Source: Stenocarpella maydis
Lineage: Eukaryota > Ascomycota > Sordariomycetes > Diaporthales > Diaporthaceae
Direction of reading: 5' to 3'
Assembly: GCA_002270565.1 (NCBI GenBank)
Contig: NQMI01000071.1
Span: 1 to 64,000, forward strand
Length of the DNA stretch: 64,000 nucleotides
Shown here one piece after another: positions 44,624 to 56,526 of the stretch (position 1 is the first letter of the stretch; each line of letters begins with the position of its first letter). The position numbers and the translations under genes were made by a program. The notes beneath the pieces are model-generated. The model worked only from the letters and a program-made list of their open reading frames with translations, made no database searches and was not told where the DNA came from.

Positions 44624-46286
44624 TGGAACGGGTTGGTTATCCTCTTGATGTTATTTATAGAACCGTCGACTGCACATACGGGTAGTATAGATAGATACTC
44701 GAAGCCAGCTTCCTTGTTCAATGAACCTTTGATGTCCACTGGTTTGTGTGTGAGAGGTGTCGCGGTGTCTCATGCGCCGAGTGATGATGAAAGATGCACC
44801 GAGTTTGGCACGCCCTCACATTAGGTAATCAGCACAGTGTAGTGGGGTGAGAAGAAACAGACCACTATCCACCATCTTTCTACTTGCAAGTTGCTAGGTG
44901 GCGGGATAGATGTGGGTATTTCTGATTTTGATAGTTGCTTCATATAGCCTCGAATCCTCAGCCCAATTGGCCGTGCCCACCCTTTTTTTTTATTAGCAGA
45001 TTAACAGAATGGCGTACTGTCTGATGGGGATTGACAGAGGCTGTCCCGGCAGGATGGGTGAGGTGAGCCTCGGCGTGGGCGTCTGAGGCGGTTGTCGCGT
45101 CTGCGGCGGCTAAAAGCTGATGGGATCCTTTGAGAACAACTACATGCCATTCTGCAGGGGCCTAGACCTGTCCTCTTCACACAACAAGCACCCCTGCTGC
45201 TTCGCTCCCGCCGGCAGAAATTAGCCCAGAGCCTAGGCATGAGCCCTCTGGTCCCTCATCGCTAGGTTTTCATGTGGTTTTGAACACCGTAGCGACCATC
45301 CCGCGCGTGTGACGAGTGAGAGTCTGCCGTCGCCCCGGACGCCCCTATCAGGTGACCCTCAGGCTCAGGCCCAGGCTCGAGGCAGGGAGAGTCTGCTGGT
45401 AGGCGATGGAAACTAGTGCCTCGGTATATCTCTATATGAGCCGTGGATAATACGACATGGAATACTGACTGTCAGCCAGGAGGAGCCCATCACGAGTGCC
45501 AGTCTGAGCGCCAGTGCAAGGACGAAGGGAGACGCCGGTGTAGGCGGTCCAAGTCTCGGTGCAGACGAGAGTGCAGCTGCGAGCGGGAGAGGGGGCGAGG
45601 TAGAACAAGGCCCAGGATCGGATCCACGGCGAGTTGAGGGACAGGCCCAGCAGCACGAGAAGGAGGAACAGCCCGCCCCGACTACGGTACGTACAGGTGG
45701 TGTGCACTGGCTCTATCTTTGAGGAGGCAGGCATGAGGGCGCTTTAGGGACGATGCTGGGCTGAAGAGCCCAAGCCTGGCCCAACTTGGCCTGTGTCTGG
45801 GCACTGTGCACCCGTCCCGCCCATGCGCCCGCCCTGCCTTGCTTATCATATCAGCCCTCTCAATACGCCCCTGTCTCCCCTCCTTCCAAACCCCAACACA
45901 CAACCTCCTGCTTCGCATCGCATCAAACAGCTTCCCTTCACGGCTACTCTGTTCTTCACCTCAGCATCACCTCGCGAGCAGTCGGGAATTCTCATCAACA
46001 TCACCATTAGTGAAACCAACCAATTTGCCTCTGGTCGCGACCGCGCAACCGCGCCGTCATCCTTCCTCGCTGTAGCGCGTCGCGAGCAGTCAAGACTTCC
46101 CACAATCATCACCACCCACCCATCCCCCCGTCATTTCATCCATCGGACCCTCTCTCATCGCAGTCGCGCCATCGCGTCATATACTACAAAACCTACCCTC
46201 TCGCAGGCGCCACCGTTGCGCCTGCTTCATCCAGCACCGCCTTGTGACTTGCAGCTTCCAAGGTTGTAACTTCCGTAACTCACACC
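44624..46286. other. Intergenic region upstream of the SUMO protease
   Basis: About 1.7 kb. The last 500 bases are pyrimidine-rich with CATC and CACC words, as in fungal promoters and leaders. Open frames here are short and without domains. No RNA gene seen. Confidence 0.5.
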
Positions 46287-48764
46287 ATGCCGTTACCACA
46301 GAAGCGCAAGGCTGAGGCCGAGCCCGAGATCGACGACGTCGTCATGCGCGACGTGGCCGACGATACCGCCATTGAGCAAAACACATACTACTCACGCGTA
46401 GCCAGCTTCGGCGCCAGACTCCGAAATGGCTTTATCGACGCCGTCAAGAACGCCTGCACGCGTGCAGTCAGCTCTGCCTTCACCCATCGCGACCGATTCA
46501 TGCATGACATGGTCGAAATGCGTCACACAACCAAAGATGGTCTCTCCATCAAACGCTTCAAGCGCCTGCCCCTGGACCCCAGGAAGGCTCACACCAAGGG
46601 CGAGCTCCAGGAAACCCTCCCCGTCATCTACCTGAAAGCTCTCCCAGATGACCAGTACTGCTGGACAACCAAGGTCAGGGAGCACCTCGGCCTCCAAAAC
46701 CACCTCCTTGTCGATGCCTTCTTCTCCAATCTTATGTTCATAGTCCGCTCTGAGAGAGTCGAGGACTACCTGGGCATTGACTACGCCATCGACCCGCTCA
46801 ACGTCCCGGCCTTCGTCCTCGACCGGCTCCGGGCGAGTGGCAACGATCCAACCCTCTCCATCTTGGTACACAACTACTACATCGAGACCACCGAGGCCCG
46901 TGGCCCGAAAGCTTTTGTCAAGGCCGGCAAGGGCTTCTTCGACAAGCTTAACAAGCTTGCCAAGATCTACCGGCTCGTTTACAATGGCGAAGGCCGAGTC
47001 CCCTTCCTGAAGGACCTAGGCTTCAAGCCGTACGATCACCTCGAAACTGACGGCAAAAACGGCCTGCTCTCCCACGTAGAGAGACACGTGTACTACGAAT
47101 GTGTCGTCTTCCTAAAGTTCATCCTCACTCAACGCACCGCCCTGAACCAGACGTGTCCAGTTGAGACCATTGCTGGTATCATCACCGACCTCGACGCCCT
47201 CCACAAGGATTCAGCCCCTCCTAGCTATGTGGATTGGCCAGGTAAATACGAGCGCATGCCTGGTGCCTTTCCCGGCAATGAGATAGAATCTCTCCTCTTC
47301 GAGAACGTACCTTTGGACGAATTTGAACCTACTCGACTTTACGACCACCAATTCCCAAGCCCTCGCAAGTTCGAGACCTACAACACCCCTCCGCGCAACG
47401 TTATGCCAAAGAATGACATCTACTTTGATGAAAGAGGATACGCACAGCCGCGTGTTGGCGTTCTCAGAAACCCACATCGCTTGGCTCGGACCAAGAAGAC
47501 AGCTCGGTTCAAGCAGTGGCCACCACACTGGTATATGCCATCGGACAATGAGCCGGTGAAGCGCGTGTACCCCCAGGGTACTCAGCCCCCTTCAGAGGAG
47601 CAGGAGGTGTCATTCGCACCAGAGAAGGAGACCCCCGACGACACGCGACGACGCGTGAAAGAGAAAGATGACTCGGTCTTCAGCATCTTGGACTCCCGAA
47701 AGGCAGAAAAGCCGCGCTTCAAGAAGGCCAAGAACCTGACCGAGTTCTTCGACGATGACCCCCTCGGCTTCGAGAAATTGAACAAGGACAAATACCGTCT
47801 AAAGCTCAGTCGTGAGAAGCGTGACGACTTTGACACTCGCAAGCAGCTCATTGACGACGCTGCCCACCAGTCCCAGGCCGAGGCGAGGGCCGAGGAGAGG
47901 AGGCGGGCCGAGGAGGAGCGCATCGCCGCCGAGGAAGCGCGCCGCAAGGCAGAGGAAGAGCGTCGCCGTGCAGAGGAGGAAGAGCTCAGGCGTGTTGAGG
48001 AAGCTGGCGAGCTGCGCCAGCCGCGCAGCCCAGTAGTGCCCGCACTCAGCGACGAGTGGGTCGCCCGAGCCCGGAGCACCCTCGAGGCTCGCGTCAATGC
48101 AGAGCTGGCCAGGACCCCTGAGGGCAGTTCACTCACGCGCAAGGACTTCGAAACTGTTGTGACACCGAACCAGTGGCTCAATGACGAAATCGTTAATGGT
48201 ACACTTCTTCACTTGGCCAATTACATCAACCAGAAGGCTGGTATTAAGAATGCCCGCACTCAGACCCCAAAGGTCCAGGTGTTCAACTCCTTTTTCGGCA
48301 AGAAGATCTACGACAACGGGGGTGAGGGCACCGAGCGCCAGATGCGGCGCACTGGCATCCGCAAAGATACCTTCCTAGACATTGAAGCCGTCCTCATACC
48401 CGTCTGCCGCGGTGCTCACTGGACTCTCATCGTTGTCCGTCCCAAGTACCGACAGGCACATCACTTTGATTCCCTGAACGGTGCTGGGAATCCAGCCTTG
48501 ATGGCAAACGCAATGAAGTGGGTAAAGATGGTCCTTGAGGACCGATTTGATCAATCCGAATGGACTACTACAGCTATCCCTTCGCCCCGTCAACGCAACT
48601 TTGACGACTGCGGCGTGCACACCATCACGAACGGCATATGCGTTGCCATGCATGTCGACCCTATTTCTTACTCAGCCGACGACATGAATCGGCAGCGACT
48701 TCACATCGCCAGCGTCCTGCTGAATGATGGCTTCAAGGGAGACTTCAGTCTGGACGGCTTCTAA
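46287..48764 (+). CDS. ULP1: SUMO-specific cysteine protease, Ulp1 type
   Basis: A C48-family cysteine protease that matures SUMO and removes it from proteins, mostly at the nuclear envelope. One 825-aa frame without introns from MPLPQKRKAEAE. The first 60 residues are basic and acidic with a nuclear-signal-like QKRKAE. The middle contains the segment HLGLQNHLLVDAFFSNLMF and a long hydrophilic part. A Glu/Arg-rich coiled coil spans about 530-580. The catalytic domain fills the last 220 residues: LTRKDFETVVTPNQWLNDEIVNG, the catalytic His in GAHWTLIVV, Asp in HHFDSLNG, the oxyanion Gln in PSPRQRNF and Cys in DDCGVHTITN. All four residues are present. The start has the first good ATG after a pyrimidine-rich leader. 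Ulp1 versus Ulp2 is not certain; the catalytic spacing favours Ulp1/SENP1. Confidence 0.92.
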   Translation: MPLPQKRKAEAEPEIDDVVMRDVADDTAIEQNTYYSRVASFGARLRNGFIDAVKNACTRAVSSAFTHRDRFMHDMVEMRHTTKDGLSIKRFKRLPLDPRKAHTKGELQETLPVIYLKALPDDQYCWTTKVREHLGLQNHLLVDAFFSNLMFIVRSERVEDYLGIDYAIDPLNVPAFVLDRLRASGNDPTLSILVHNYYIETTEARGPKAFVKAGKGFFDKLNKLAKIYRLVYNGEGRVPFLKDLGFKPYDHLETDGKNGLLSHVERHVYYECVVFLKFILTQRTALNQTCPVETIAGIITDLDALHKDSAPPSYVDWPGKYERMPGAFPGNEIESLLFENVPLDEFEPTRLYDHQFPSPRKFETYNTPPRNVMPKNDIYFDERGYAQPRVGVLRNPHRLARTKKTARFKQWPPHWYMPSDNEPVKRVYPQGTQPPSEEQEVSFAPEKETPDDTRRRVKEKDDSVFSILDSRKAEKPRFKKAKNLTEFFDDDPLGFEKLNKDKYRLKLSREKRDDFDTRKQLIDDAAHQSQAEARAEERRRAEEERIAAEEARRKAEEERRRAEEEELRRVEEAGELRQPRSPVVPALSDEWVARARSTLEARVNAELARTPEGSSLTRKDFETVVTPNQWLNDEIVNGTLLHLANYINQKAGIKNARTQTPKVQVFNSFFGKKIYDNGGEGTERQMRRTGIRKDTFLDIEAVLIPVCRGAHWTLIVVRPKYRQAHHFDSLNGAGNPALMANAMKWVKMVLEDRFDQSEWTTTAIPSPRQRNFDDCGVHTITNGICVAMHVDPISYSADDMNRQRLHIASVLLNDGFKGDFSLDGF

Positions 48765-50089
48765 TATCTTGTAGCCCACGCATTCCCAGCGTTATTATGA
48801 TGATCCAAGGGAGGAGGATATGGAGTTTGGAGTCTTGTTGTTTAGAGACTGGAGAAGGAAACGGAGTGTTGGGCTGGCAAAGGAAGAAGGGTGTTGGAAA
48901 ATCCAATTGTATCTTGTAGAGGCTTTTTCGAAGAGGCCATGGACAGTGAGCCGCTGTCAGTCGATCTCTAGGGCGCCAGGAATATATGTGCTCCCTTACA
49001 CCCCTTGTGTGCTGAGACGCAATCCTGACTGTGCTGCAGCATGTTGCACGATGATCCTCTGGGTTCCGCGATTGCTTTGAACGTGCCTCTCTTCCCTCCA
49101 GGCCCGCAAAATGTTCCACCTGCCCGTCTCCTCCTTCAGAGTACTTGTTGCCAACAAGTGGAGTGCCCGCATCCAGCCTCAGTAACGGTCTCCCTGATAC
49201 CTAACCGGCCAGTTTCTCTTGTGGGTCTTTTGCGATCCGGGCAAGCTCTCGCCGTATTCAAACCTGAATCCCTAGTCCATTCCTTTTGATTTGTTGCCCA
49301 GGGATGCCCAGGCCCATGCGCACACGGTAGTCTTCTCGGTACTTTTGAAATTGTAGAAGGGAGATTACCGTTGGGGTTAAAGTGAAGGGAGAGACAGAGA
49401 GTGAGAAAGGGGAAAAGGGGGGGGGGAATAAAATTGGGAGCGCTACGGGCACATTGAAATCGCTCGACGGAGTGCGCGATGGCCGAGTAAAAAACCATCC
49501 ATTAGGCCGGGCATGCTGCAGCAGCTCGAGTCATCGGCGTCGAAGGCCGAGGTGGAACGACTGAGCGCACTTGGCGGCGAGGCGGCTACATACATGTTGG
49601 GTGCTGGCCCGGAAGGGCACGACAAGTTCAAGCCTTGTCCCCAACAGAAAGGGGGCCGGTTATGCTCTTGGGCTGCGTGTGCTACACTACTCCGTACACT
49701 AGACGCCAACAGGAGGGCAGAGACTGGCGTCGGGGCTCTGCGGGTATGGTTTGTAGTTACCCTGTGTCCGCCCTGGCGCGGGCGCGGGGGGACATGTCAG
49801 TCTGATGGCCGACGAGGCTGTCAGGAAGCGGAGCAGGCGGCACATGACACGTGAGAGGACGGATGAAAACAATGGGGGAGCCGATGGTCATCCCAGGCTC
49901 CCCTCTGCCGATCGTCGATGAAGATCCGGGCAAGAGGCTGACAAGGGCCATCCGGTTGTGCAAGTACAGGAACGAGAGTGTGGGATGATTTCTGGCTTTG
50001 GTTCGGGGTGCGCTGAGACCGGGCTGTCCGACGGGTGCTTATTTCCGGGCAGCAGACAGGGCTCGGAGGTCAGAAGATAGAAGCGAGCT

Positions 50090-50117
50090 ATCTCTCTCTC
50101 TCTCTCCCCCCCCCCCC
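50090..50117 (+). repeat. (TC)n followed by C12
   Basis: About nine TC units followed by an uninterrupted run of twelve C. Confidence 0.85.
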
Positions 50118-53100
50118 GGCTCCTTGTCTTGTCTGTCACTTGTCTCCCACCCCAAACGAACAGCTGGGTGTATCCTGCCAGGTGGGATATGTGGTGCTCG
50201 GAAACCTTGTGCGCACGCATGAGTGCCAGGGATCATGGGCCCAACTGCGCTGGCGCTGGCCGCTTACCGGTGCTCCAGGGCACGCTCTTTGAAACAAGAA
50301 CTGGGGTAGGCAGCGCAGGGCACGCTGGGGTACGAGTGGGTATGTTGTATCGTACATGGACCTTGGGAGCGACCGCACGGGACGGATGGGGCATGTGCCT
50401 GCAGTCTCTGTCGCCTGGTCGGGGCCGACGACGAGCTGGACGCAAGGTGATTGATTGACTGATTGATGCCAGAGCCCGACACGGACTCGGACAGTGATGA
50501 TGAAGTGGGATATTCAACATGTGCGAGATGAACCCAGGCAAGCCTTAACAACATATACACCCAACACCCAACAACACACTTATACCCACAGCACCTACAC
50601 CTACAAGACCTGTCCGGACAGGTCCTACGTCCATCGTTAGGACCGGTGTCTGTTTCTGCAGGTGCTGACATGCGATTTCGTCACATGGCGCCCTGCCCCT
50701 ACGGATCGCATCCGATGTCGATGCTGTGTTGCTGCAGCAGCACGCTGTCTCGTGTTGGATTCTCCGGCTTGAAAGTGCATCGTAGCGAAGCGGTTGCATC
50801 GAAGCGCGAGACTTGGACTCGGAACTTGAGACACGATCCAAGTTCCTTGGGGAGCTGAAAGAGGATCATGACGAAACTTTGTATGTGGGTTGTGTGTTTG
50901 TGTTTCTGCGACGATGTGCTCCTGGCCCATTGTTATCAACCACACATGCACTAGACAATGCTCGGTACATTATTAGTACATCCACGACCGGCCGGCTGAG
51001 GAGGCTGGTGCGGGGTGTGGGAGCCGTGACAGGCCGGCCAGACAGACTACTGCGTGCCTTCACTGGACATGACGATTGTGATGACCCAGGGTGCGCCGCC
51101 GGGCGGCGGACAGCCAGAACAGCCAGCCAGACAGCTGAAAGGACACACACGGTGAGGGGGGGATCGTCGCGGCCGACGTCCAAACGGGGGAGCAAGACCA
51201 ACAAGATGTGGTGCAACCATCTACCGTCCCAGCGCAGACCAGCCAGAGGCCACATGCAGTAGTGTATGTACCCACTACTACAGTATACTATGCATGTACC
51301 TACCTAGGCAAGCCTGCGGGATACTGGATACACTAGACCACCATGCACGCGGGGGCGGGTGGCGAAATGGCGAGACCGATGAGGAAGGCGATGGGGCGAT
51401 GGGGCGATGGGCTCTGTCTGCCGGTTCTTGTGGCAATCATGGCTGCATGCATGGAAGAATTCTAGCGGCCTTCCACAAAACTTCTAGTCTCGCAGTAATC
51501 TTCCCGTGGCCGCGGACCACCCCTCCAAGTCGGGATGTGGTACCACCTAGTGTAGCTATGTATGCTAGCACACCATGTAAACTTTGCCAGAGCCCGCGCC
51601 TGTCGTGCCGGACAAGCAAGGCAGCTAGCTGCACGGGTGTTGTCCATGGTGGGCGGAAGCTTGGACATGATACACGGCCGGGGTATTAGCTGCAGGCTGG
51701 CTGGAGCCCTCGAAACCGGCATGGCCCTGGCCCATCAGCCATGGCGGCTTGGCCGCTGATGCTGCGCGCAGCCAGCTGTGCCAAGCCGGCGCCAGCAAGG
51801 GAGAGGAGGGTAACCACCACGCACGGAGAGGCATGCTGCTGTAAGGAACATGTACATGCGCGGTAGCAATCAGACAGGAGAGGGGCAAGAGCATCTTGTC
51901 TTCCCGTGGTGTAGGAGCCCGAGACAATGACGGAACCAGGCAGATGGCCCAGCCTGTGCGTATGTAGTCTGGTGGTGGTACGTAGGTGGGGTGGTCTCAC
52001 AGCAATCGACAGGGCAAAAGCAGTCAGAGACGCAACGTTGAGACGGTGGTCCTTGAGCATAGCCATCAATCAATTGCAAACGCGCCCCCTCCCCACTGCG
52101 GACCACAGCGGCGCTGCGCAGTCAGTCATATGGGGTAGGCTGCCTGCTGCTGTGCCGTGACGGTCAGAGCCTGCCTGGTCTGATGGTCAGAGTATTACTC
52201 GCCTCCCTGCTCGGATGGCCCTCCTAACCGCCGCCCGCCGTCTCCGCTGGCCGTCTCCGCCCCGCACAGCTGACGGCCTCAGGTGTTGCATTGACGTCGC
52301 CCCGGCCGGCGACGTCAGAACAGGCCCGTTGTTTCTTATTCTCGACCCCGACCAGCTGGGGGGTGCTTGTCGGCTGTCGCAGGTTTCTGTGTGATTTCTT
52401 CCCTTTCTTTTTTCTCTTTTCCCCCCTTTGGGAACCCCCCCCCCTCCCCTTCTCCGGCTGTGGGGCGTGGCCCTGTGACTGTCCTGCTCCGCCCTGTCAA
52501 TGCCGACTGCACCCGGCTGTGCTGGTGCTGTTCCTCTGCCCCATCTCCATAGGTCGTGGCACCCGCACGGCTCACACGGTTGGCTGCGTCCCCTTGTGCA
52601 AACACGAGCACAAACAGAAACCTGGCTCAGGAGCCCACGGGCAACGAGGGCACGGGCATGCAGGCAGAGAGCATGGGCATCAGACCAGTATCGATATGGG
52701 ATACGGATACACACCACCGGTCGACAACACCGCGCTCCCAGGCCCGGGCGAGTCGCAAGAATGCCTGCAACACAGTGTCTTGTTTGGGTTCGTTTTTACA
52801 ACAGCACGCGGCTGCTTCCTGGCAGCCTGGCCGCTGGGCCGTGTGACCGCAAGAGAAGCGCCCAACCCCCCTGAGATGGAACCCGCCGGCCTGTTCAGGG
52901 TCGGCATCCTTGGACCAGCACCGGCCCCTCCGCATCCAGGCAGTGTCGACCCAACAACATCAGGCCAACCTGACCCATCACCCCTGTCGGGCCGCCTGTC
53001 CTCCTTTTTGAAACGGGCATTCCTGACTGTGGCTTTTTTTTTTGTGTCGTCTATTTTCTTTTTTTCCTTTTCCTTTTCCTTTTTTTTTGGTTTGTTTGTT

Positions 53101-53680
53101 TGGCACAACACACACGAGACACGCGAGGCACATGAGACACGGCCAGCAAGGGCCGGCTGGTGCTGTGGCCAATCAGGAGGACGGTGCGGTGTTGGGTAAT
53201 AAACAGGTAATCAATAATCCATAATGGGATATAGCTTATTAGCCAATATGTTCGTCAACCTGTCTGCCCCATCAGCGCGCGAGAGAGAGACAGAGAGAGA
53301 GACTGGGACCACTGGGTACTAGTGCATGTGGATAGTGTACTATGGTAGTCTAGAGCAGCCAGCCCACTGACTCCACTCTGGCTTTTTTCTTCGCTCCCAC
53401 TTCTCCCTCTCCCTCTCTCGTTCTCTGTCGATCATCCCGGCATTTCGCCTGCACCTCGCCTGCGCTCAGCCTATTGGGTCGCCTGCACCCTTGAACCTGC
53501 ATGCAGCCATACTGCACCACCCCATCTCCAAAGCAGCAAGGCAGCCCAACCCAAACCAGAACCCTGCATACCCTGCAGACGCACCAAGGACCAGTCCTGT
53601 TGCCTCTCTCCCTGTCTCCCTGCACTGGCAGGACTGGCAGACTGGCCATTCCTGGTGCCCCGCCTGCCGTCTTCCTTTCT

Positions 53681-53689
53681 GTGTGTGTG

Positions 53690-53722
<33 letters not shown>
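53681..53722 (+). repeat. (GT)n microsatellite
   Basis: GT repeat interrupted twice (CGTTT near 53690), about 38 bp of GT units. Confidence 0.9.
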
Positions 53723-53725
<3 letters not shown>

Positions 53726-54618
53726 GTGTGATCATTTCCACCCGTTTCTGCTCGTTGTGCCCTTTGTTGTGCCGGCCAAAGCCGTGAAATAACCACAACC
53801 ATACTAGTGTCTTCCCACCCTTCCATTCCTGTCCCCGTTTCCGTCCTCCGTCGGGCCCTCGTGCACCCCCTGCCCACCCCGCCACCCTTGCGCAGGGCCT
53901 CCCCTGTCAGCAGAGTCTTCCACGCGCCTTTCTAGAACCTCTCCCTATTTGGGGCTGCCCATTGCCCGTGGTGTGGCCTGCCCTGGCTGCCCTGTCGGTC
54001 TCGCCCCGTTCCCTCGTTCGTCTGCATCCTGCCTGCATTCAGCATTCAGCATTCATCATCATCGATCGACTGACTGCCCTGCGGCTTGATCTTGACACCA
54101 CCAGCAACAACACCAAAACCTTGCCCGTCTCATTCACTCATTCATTTTTTCCTCAACACAGCTACCTCCACCTCCAGGGCACGGTACGAATTCAATTCCG
54201 ATTCCAATCCAATCCCCCAACCACCACACCATCCACTTCCACGTCCACACCCACAACCTCATTTGCCTTCAAGCTTCATCTCGTCTTCGGCACCACAACA
54301 TCGCAGCAGCAACTCCATCCAGTCTTTCCTTGGCCTGTCGCAGTTACTCCGCCGCCTTGCAACCTCCAAACAGGCCGCTCTCAACCCCTCGAGAGCCTTA
54401 CGGCATTTGCTTATTAGCCAGCCAGCCTGACCGATCCATCTAGCTGCCCTGCACCACCACCACCACCCTCGCCGCTCCCGACAACGCCTTCAGCTTCTAG
54501 CCGCATGCTTCCCGGCTCCGGCAGGTGACCTGACCACTGGCAGTCTTGCTGGGGCTCCCGGTCACTCCTCCTGCTCCACCCCCATCTCCAGACTGGTGTG
54601 TTCCGGCACGGCGAAGAT

Positions 54619-55647
54619 ATGAGACACTCCAGGATACGAAGCTACGCGCCCGCATACCTGACTCCAAGCCCTTCGCCCCGGGACCTGTCGCCAGAACCAG
54701 CACCAGACGACGACGACCGTGGCGGTGGGCCCACCATGTCTACCTCCCGCCCAGTCAGCCTGGCACCCTCAACCGGCATCCGTATGCCCACCTTGGAGGA
54801 GATCCTCGCTGACTCTGCACCCTATCCCTACACCCTCGGCGCCTTCATGGCCTACCTGTCCCAGAACCACTGCCTCGAGACCCTCGAGTTCACCATGGAG
54901 GCGGATCGCTACAAGCTCGCCCACTCCCAGTCCCAGCACACCTTCATGGACAGCGGTGAGCACGTCTGCGAGCTGTGGCAGAAGCTGATCCAGGTCTACA
55001 TCCAGCCCTATGGCTCGCGTGAGGTGAACCTGCCCTCGCACGTCAGGGACCGCCTGTTGGGCCTACCGTGTGGACCCGCCCCGCCCGACCCGGCAGAGCT
55101 GGACGAGGCGGTCAGGATCGTATACGAGCTGATGAGCGACTCCGTCTTGGTTCCTTTTCTCGAGTCCCTCGCCAACCCCGTGGGGGACATCCACCTCGAC
55201 GACAAGCCCGCCGAGCCGAGGCCGAGGCACGGCAGGCCACGCACGCGGACACGCTCCTCGAAGGATACCCTGTCGCCCAGTGATGACCCCAGCCGGTCCC
55301 CAAAGACCTCCTTCTTGCCTCACCTGAGCATAAGCCGCAGGAGTGACCTCAGCAGCCGCTACGTGTCATCGTCAAGCGAGCCCACAGAAGACCTGACGGA
55401 CGACAGCGGCACCAGCTCGCCGCCCGCCTGCGACCCCATGACCCCGCCGACGACACCGCCCACCACGGACTGGGCCTTTAGCGGAACCTCTCCCGGGACC
55501 CTCCACAAGGCCATCAGCGCGCACAGCAATGGCTGGAAGAAGGTCGGCGCGAAGCTGGGCCTGGGCAGGAAGGCCCGCTCCGGCCACCGCGGTACCCCGA
55601 GCACGAGCGCCGCGAGGCCCGCCATCGCCGCCGATGAGAGCTTATGA
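54619..55647 (+). CDS. RGS-domain regulator of G-protein signalling
   Basis: An RGS protein speeds GTP hydrolysis on Galpha subunits and so dampens heterotrimeric G-protein signalling. 342 aa in one frame from MRHSRIRSY; an alternative ATG at 54736 (MSTSRPVS) would remove the first 39 residues. The RGS domain lies near residues 56-185. It begins MPTLEEILADSAPYPYTLG, followed by AFMAYLSQNHCLETLEF, HVCELWQKLIQVYIQPY (with the expected W) and SDSVLVPFLESL, the last helix. The rest is Ser/Pro/Arg-rich and disordered, with acidic stretches and a basic C-terminus (LGLGRKARSG). The arrangement, an N-terminal RGS domain without DEP or PX domains, resembles the RgsA/Rgs2-type fungal RGS proteins. The partner Galpha and the pathway are unknown. 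The long upstream region suggests complex regulation. Confidence 0.85.
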   Translation: MRHSRIRSYAPAYLTPSPSPRDLSPEPAPDDDDRGGGPTMSTSRPVSLAPSTGIRMPTLEEILADSAPYPYTLGAFMAYLSQNHCLETLEFTMEADRYKLAHSQSQHTFMDSGEHVCELWQKLIQVYIQPYGSREVNLPSHVRDRLLGLPCGPAPPDPAELDEAVRIVYELMSDSVLVPFLESLANPVGDIHLDDKPAEPRPRHGRPRTRTRSSKDTLSPSDDPSRSPKTSFLPHLSISRRSDLSSRYVSSSSEPTEDLTDDSGTSSPPACDPMTPPTTPPTTDWAFSGTSPGTLHKAISAHSNGWKKVGAKLGLGRKARSGHRGTPSTSAARPAIAADESL

Positions 55648-55659
55648 GAACCACAGGTC

Positions 55660-56526
55660 ATGTCACCACCTACCTCCTCATCACTCACCACCCACCTTGA
55701 GACAGTCACAGCGCCACATGACCGAGTCACAATGCAAGAATGGGAAGAGCCGCACCCCGGTCGGCGTCTGTCCTGCCCGGCAGACGCCCCGACCGACTGG
55801 GTCAGGTATATTGGGGACGACAGGGGTGGCATGGCCGCAAAAGGCCGGAGGCCACGCTGCTTGGGTTTCGATCCTAACCGCCGCTCATCCGATGCCGGGG
55901 GGCAAGGGCACCTTCACAGGTACGGCCACGGCCGAGCCCGTGACCTTCCTGCGCAGCTCACCATAACCTGCACCCGCGAGGAGCACCCGAGGCCAGAGAT
56001 ACACACTGCCCCGCTGCCACGGCCCCGGGCAGGCATCTACGAAGGCGGCAGCATGACCCAAAAGGCTCCCAAGGCGGAGGCAATGGTGCATGAGCTGGAC
56101 AGGCTCTCCACCGACATGACGGATACCGAGAGCGACACGACCATGGTCTCGCCCCCCGATGGCGAGAGCCTTTGTTTCCGGAGCTCTCCCTCACAGGGTC
56201 TCGAGTTCACAGACTTCTCTAACTACCTCGGCGGTTGCATGGATGTTGACGACCGGGAACATGACTCCCTCGCCCTGGGCTCGGGCTCCGATGCTTTCCC
56301 TGTCAGGACCTCCGATGATGACCCGTACGGCTGGGACGCCTTTCTGCACACCAAGTTCACAAACCCCTTCGAGGACATGACTCATGAGTCCCAACAGAGG
56401 CGTGGCAGCCGGTCCAAGCGCAGCCTGCTCCAGCGCGTTCTGAGCACAAGCAAGCTGGCGACACGGGACTCACCCTACGACCCTTCAGGTCCACATCCAG
56501 CGGCTGATGATGAAGAAGCACCCTAG
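55660..56526 (+). CDS. Acidic hypothetical protein directly after the RGS gene
   Basis: An open frame of 288 codons whose ATG lies 12 bp after the RGS stop. The second half looks coding, with acidic and aromatic-spaced segments (MVHELDRLSTDMTDTESD, LEFTDFSNYLGGCMDVDD, YGWDAFLHTKFTNPFEDM) and a basic C-terminal patch (RRGSRSKRSLLQRVL). The first 90 residues are less convincing. Splice-like signals (GTATAT near 55807, CACAG near 55920) leave room for other models, for example a start at MTQKAPKAE (56054). Such short spacing is atypical for separate fungal genes. It may be an independent gene, a downstream exon of an alternative RGS transcript, or a read-through or dicistronic product. I recognise no domain. 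Confidence 0.45.
   Translation: MSPPTSSSLTTHLETVTAPHDRVTMQEWEEPHPGRRLSCPADAPTDWVRYIGDDRGGMAAKGRRPRCLGFDPNRRSSDAGGQGHLHRYGHGRARDLPAQLTITCTREEHPRPEIHTAPLPRPRAGIYEGGSMTQKAPKAEAMVHELDRLSTDMTDTESDTTMVSPPDGESLCFRSSPSQGLEFTDFSNYLGGCMDVDDREHDSLALGSGSDAFPVRTSDDDPYGWDAFLHTKFTNPFEDMTHESQQRRGSRSKRSLLQRVLSTSKLATRDSPYDPSGPHPAADDEEAP

Larger units (their letters stand above)
48765..54618. other. Very long gene-poor region upstream of the RGS gene
   Basis: About 5.85 kb without a gene I can support. Long frames (for example 52291-53199 on plus) are low-complexity and overlap others on the opposite strand. Simple repeats are frequent: a G10 run near 49420, (TC)n plus C12 at 50090-50117, GAGA at 53280-53302, T-rich tracts at 53034-53095 and (GT)n at 53681-53722. 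From about 53800 the DNA is strongly CT-rich, as in a long 5' leader, rich in CACCAC and CAACA words. It probably contains the RGS promoter and 5' UTR, perhaps with leader introns. Confidence 0.5.

Noticed and set aside
47582..48181. Ser/Arg-rich minus-strand frame inside the SUMO protease
   Set aside because: Mirror of the Glu/Arg coiled-coil codons; no domain and antisense to a well-supported gene.
52291..53199. 302-codon plus-strand frame upstream of the RGS gene
   Set aside because: Low-complexity reading of C-rich and T-rich tracts (poly-Phe segment), with competing frames on the other strand.
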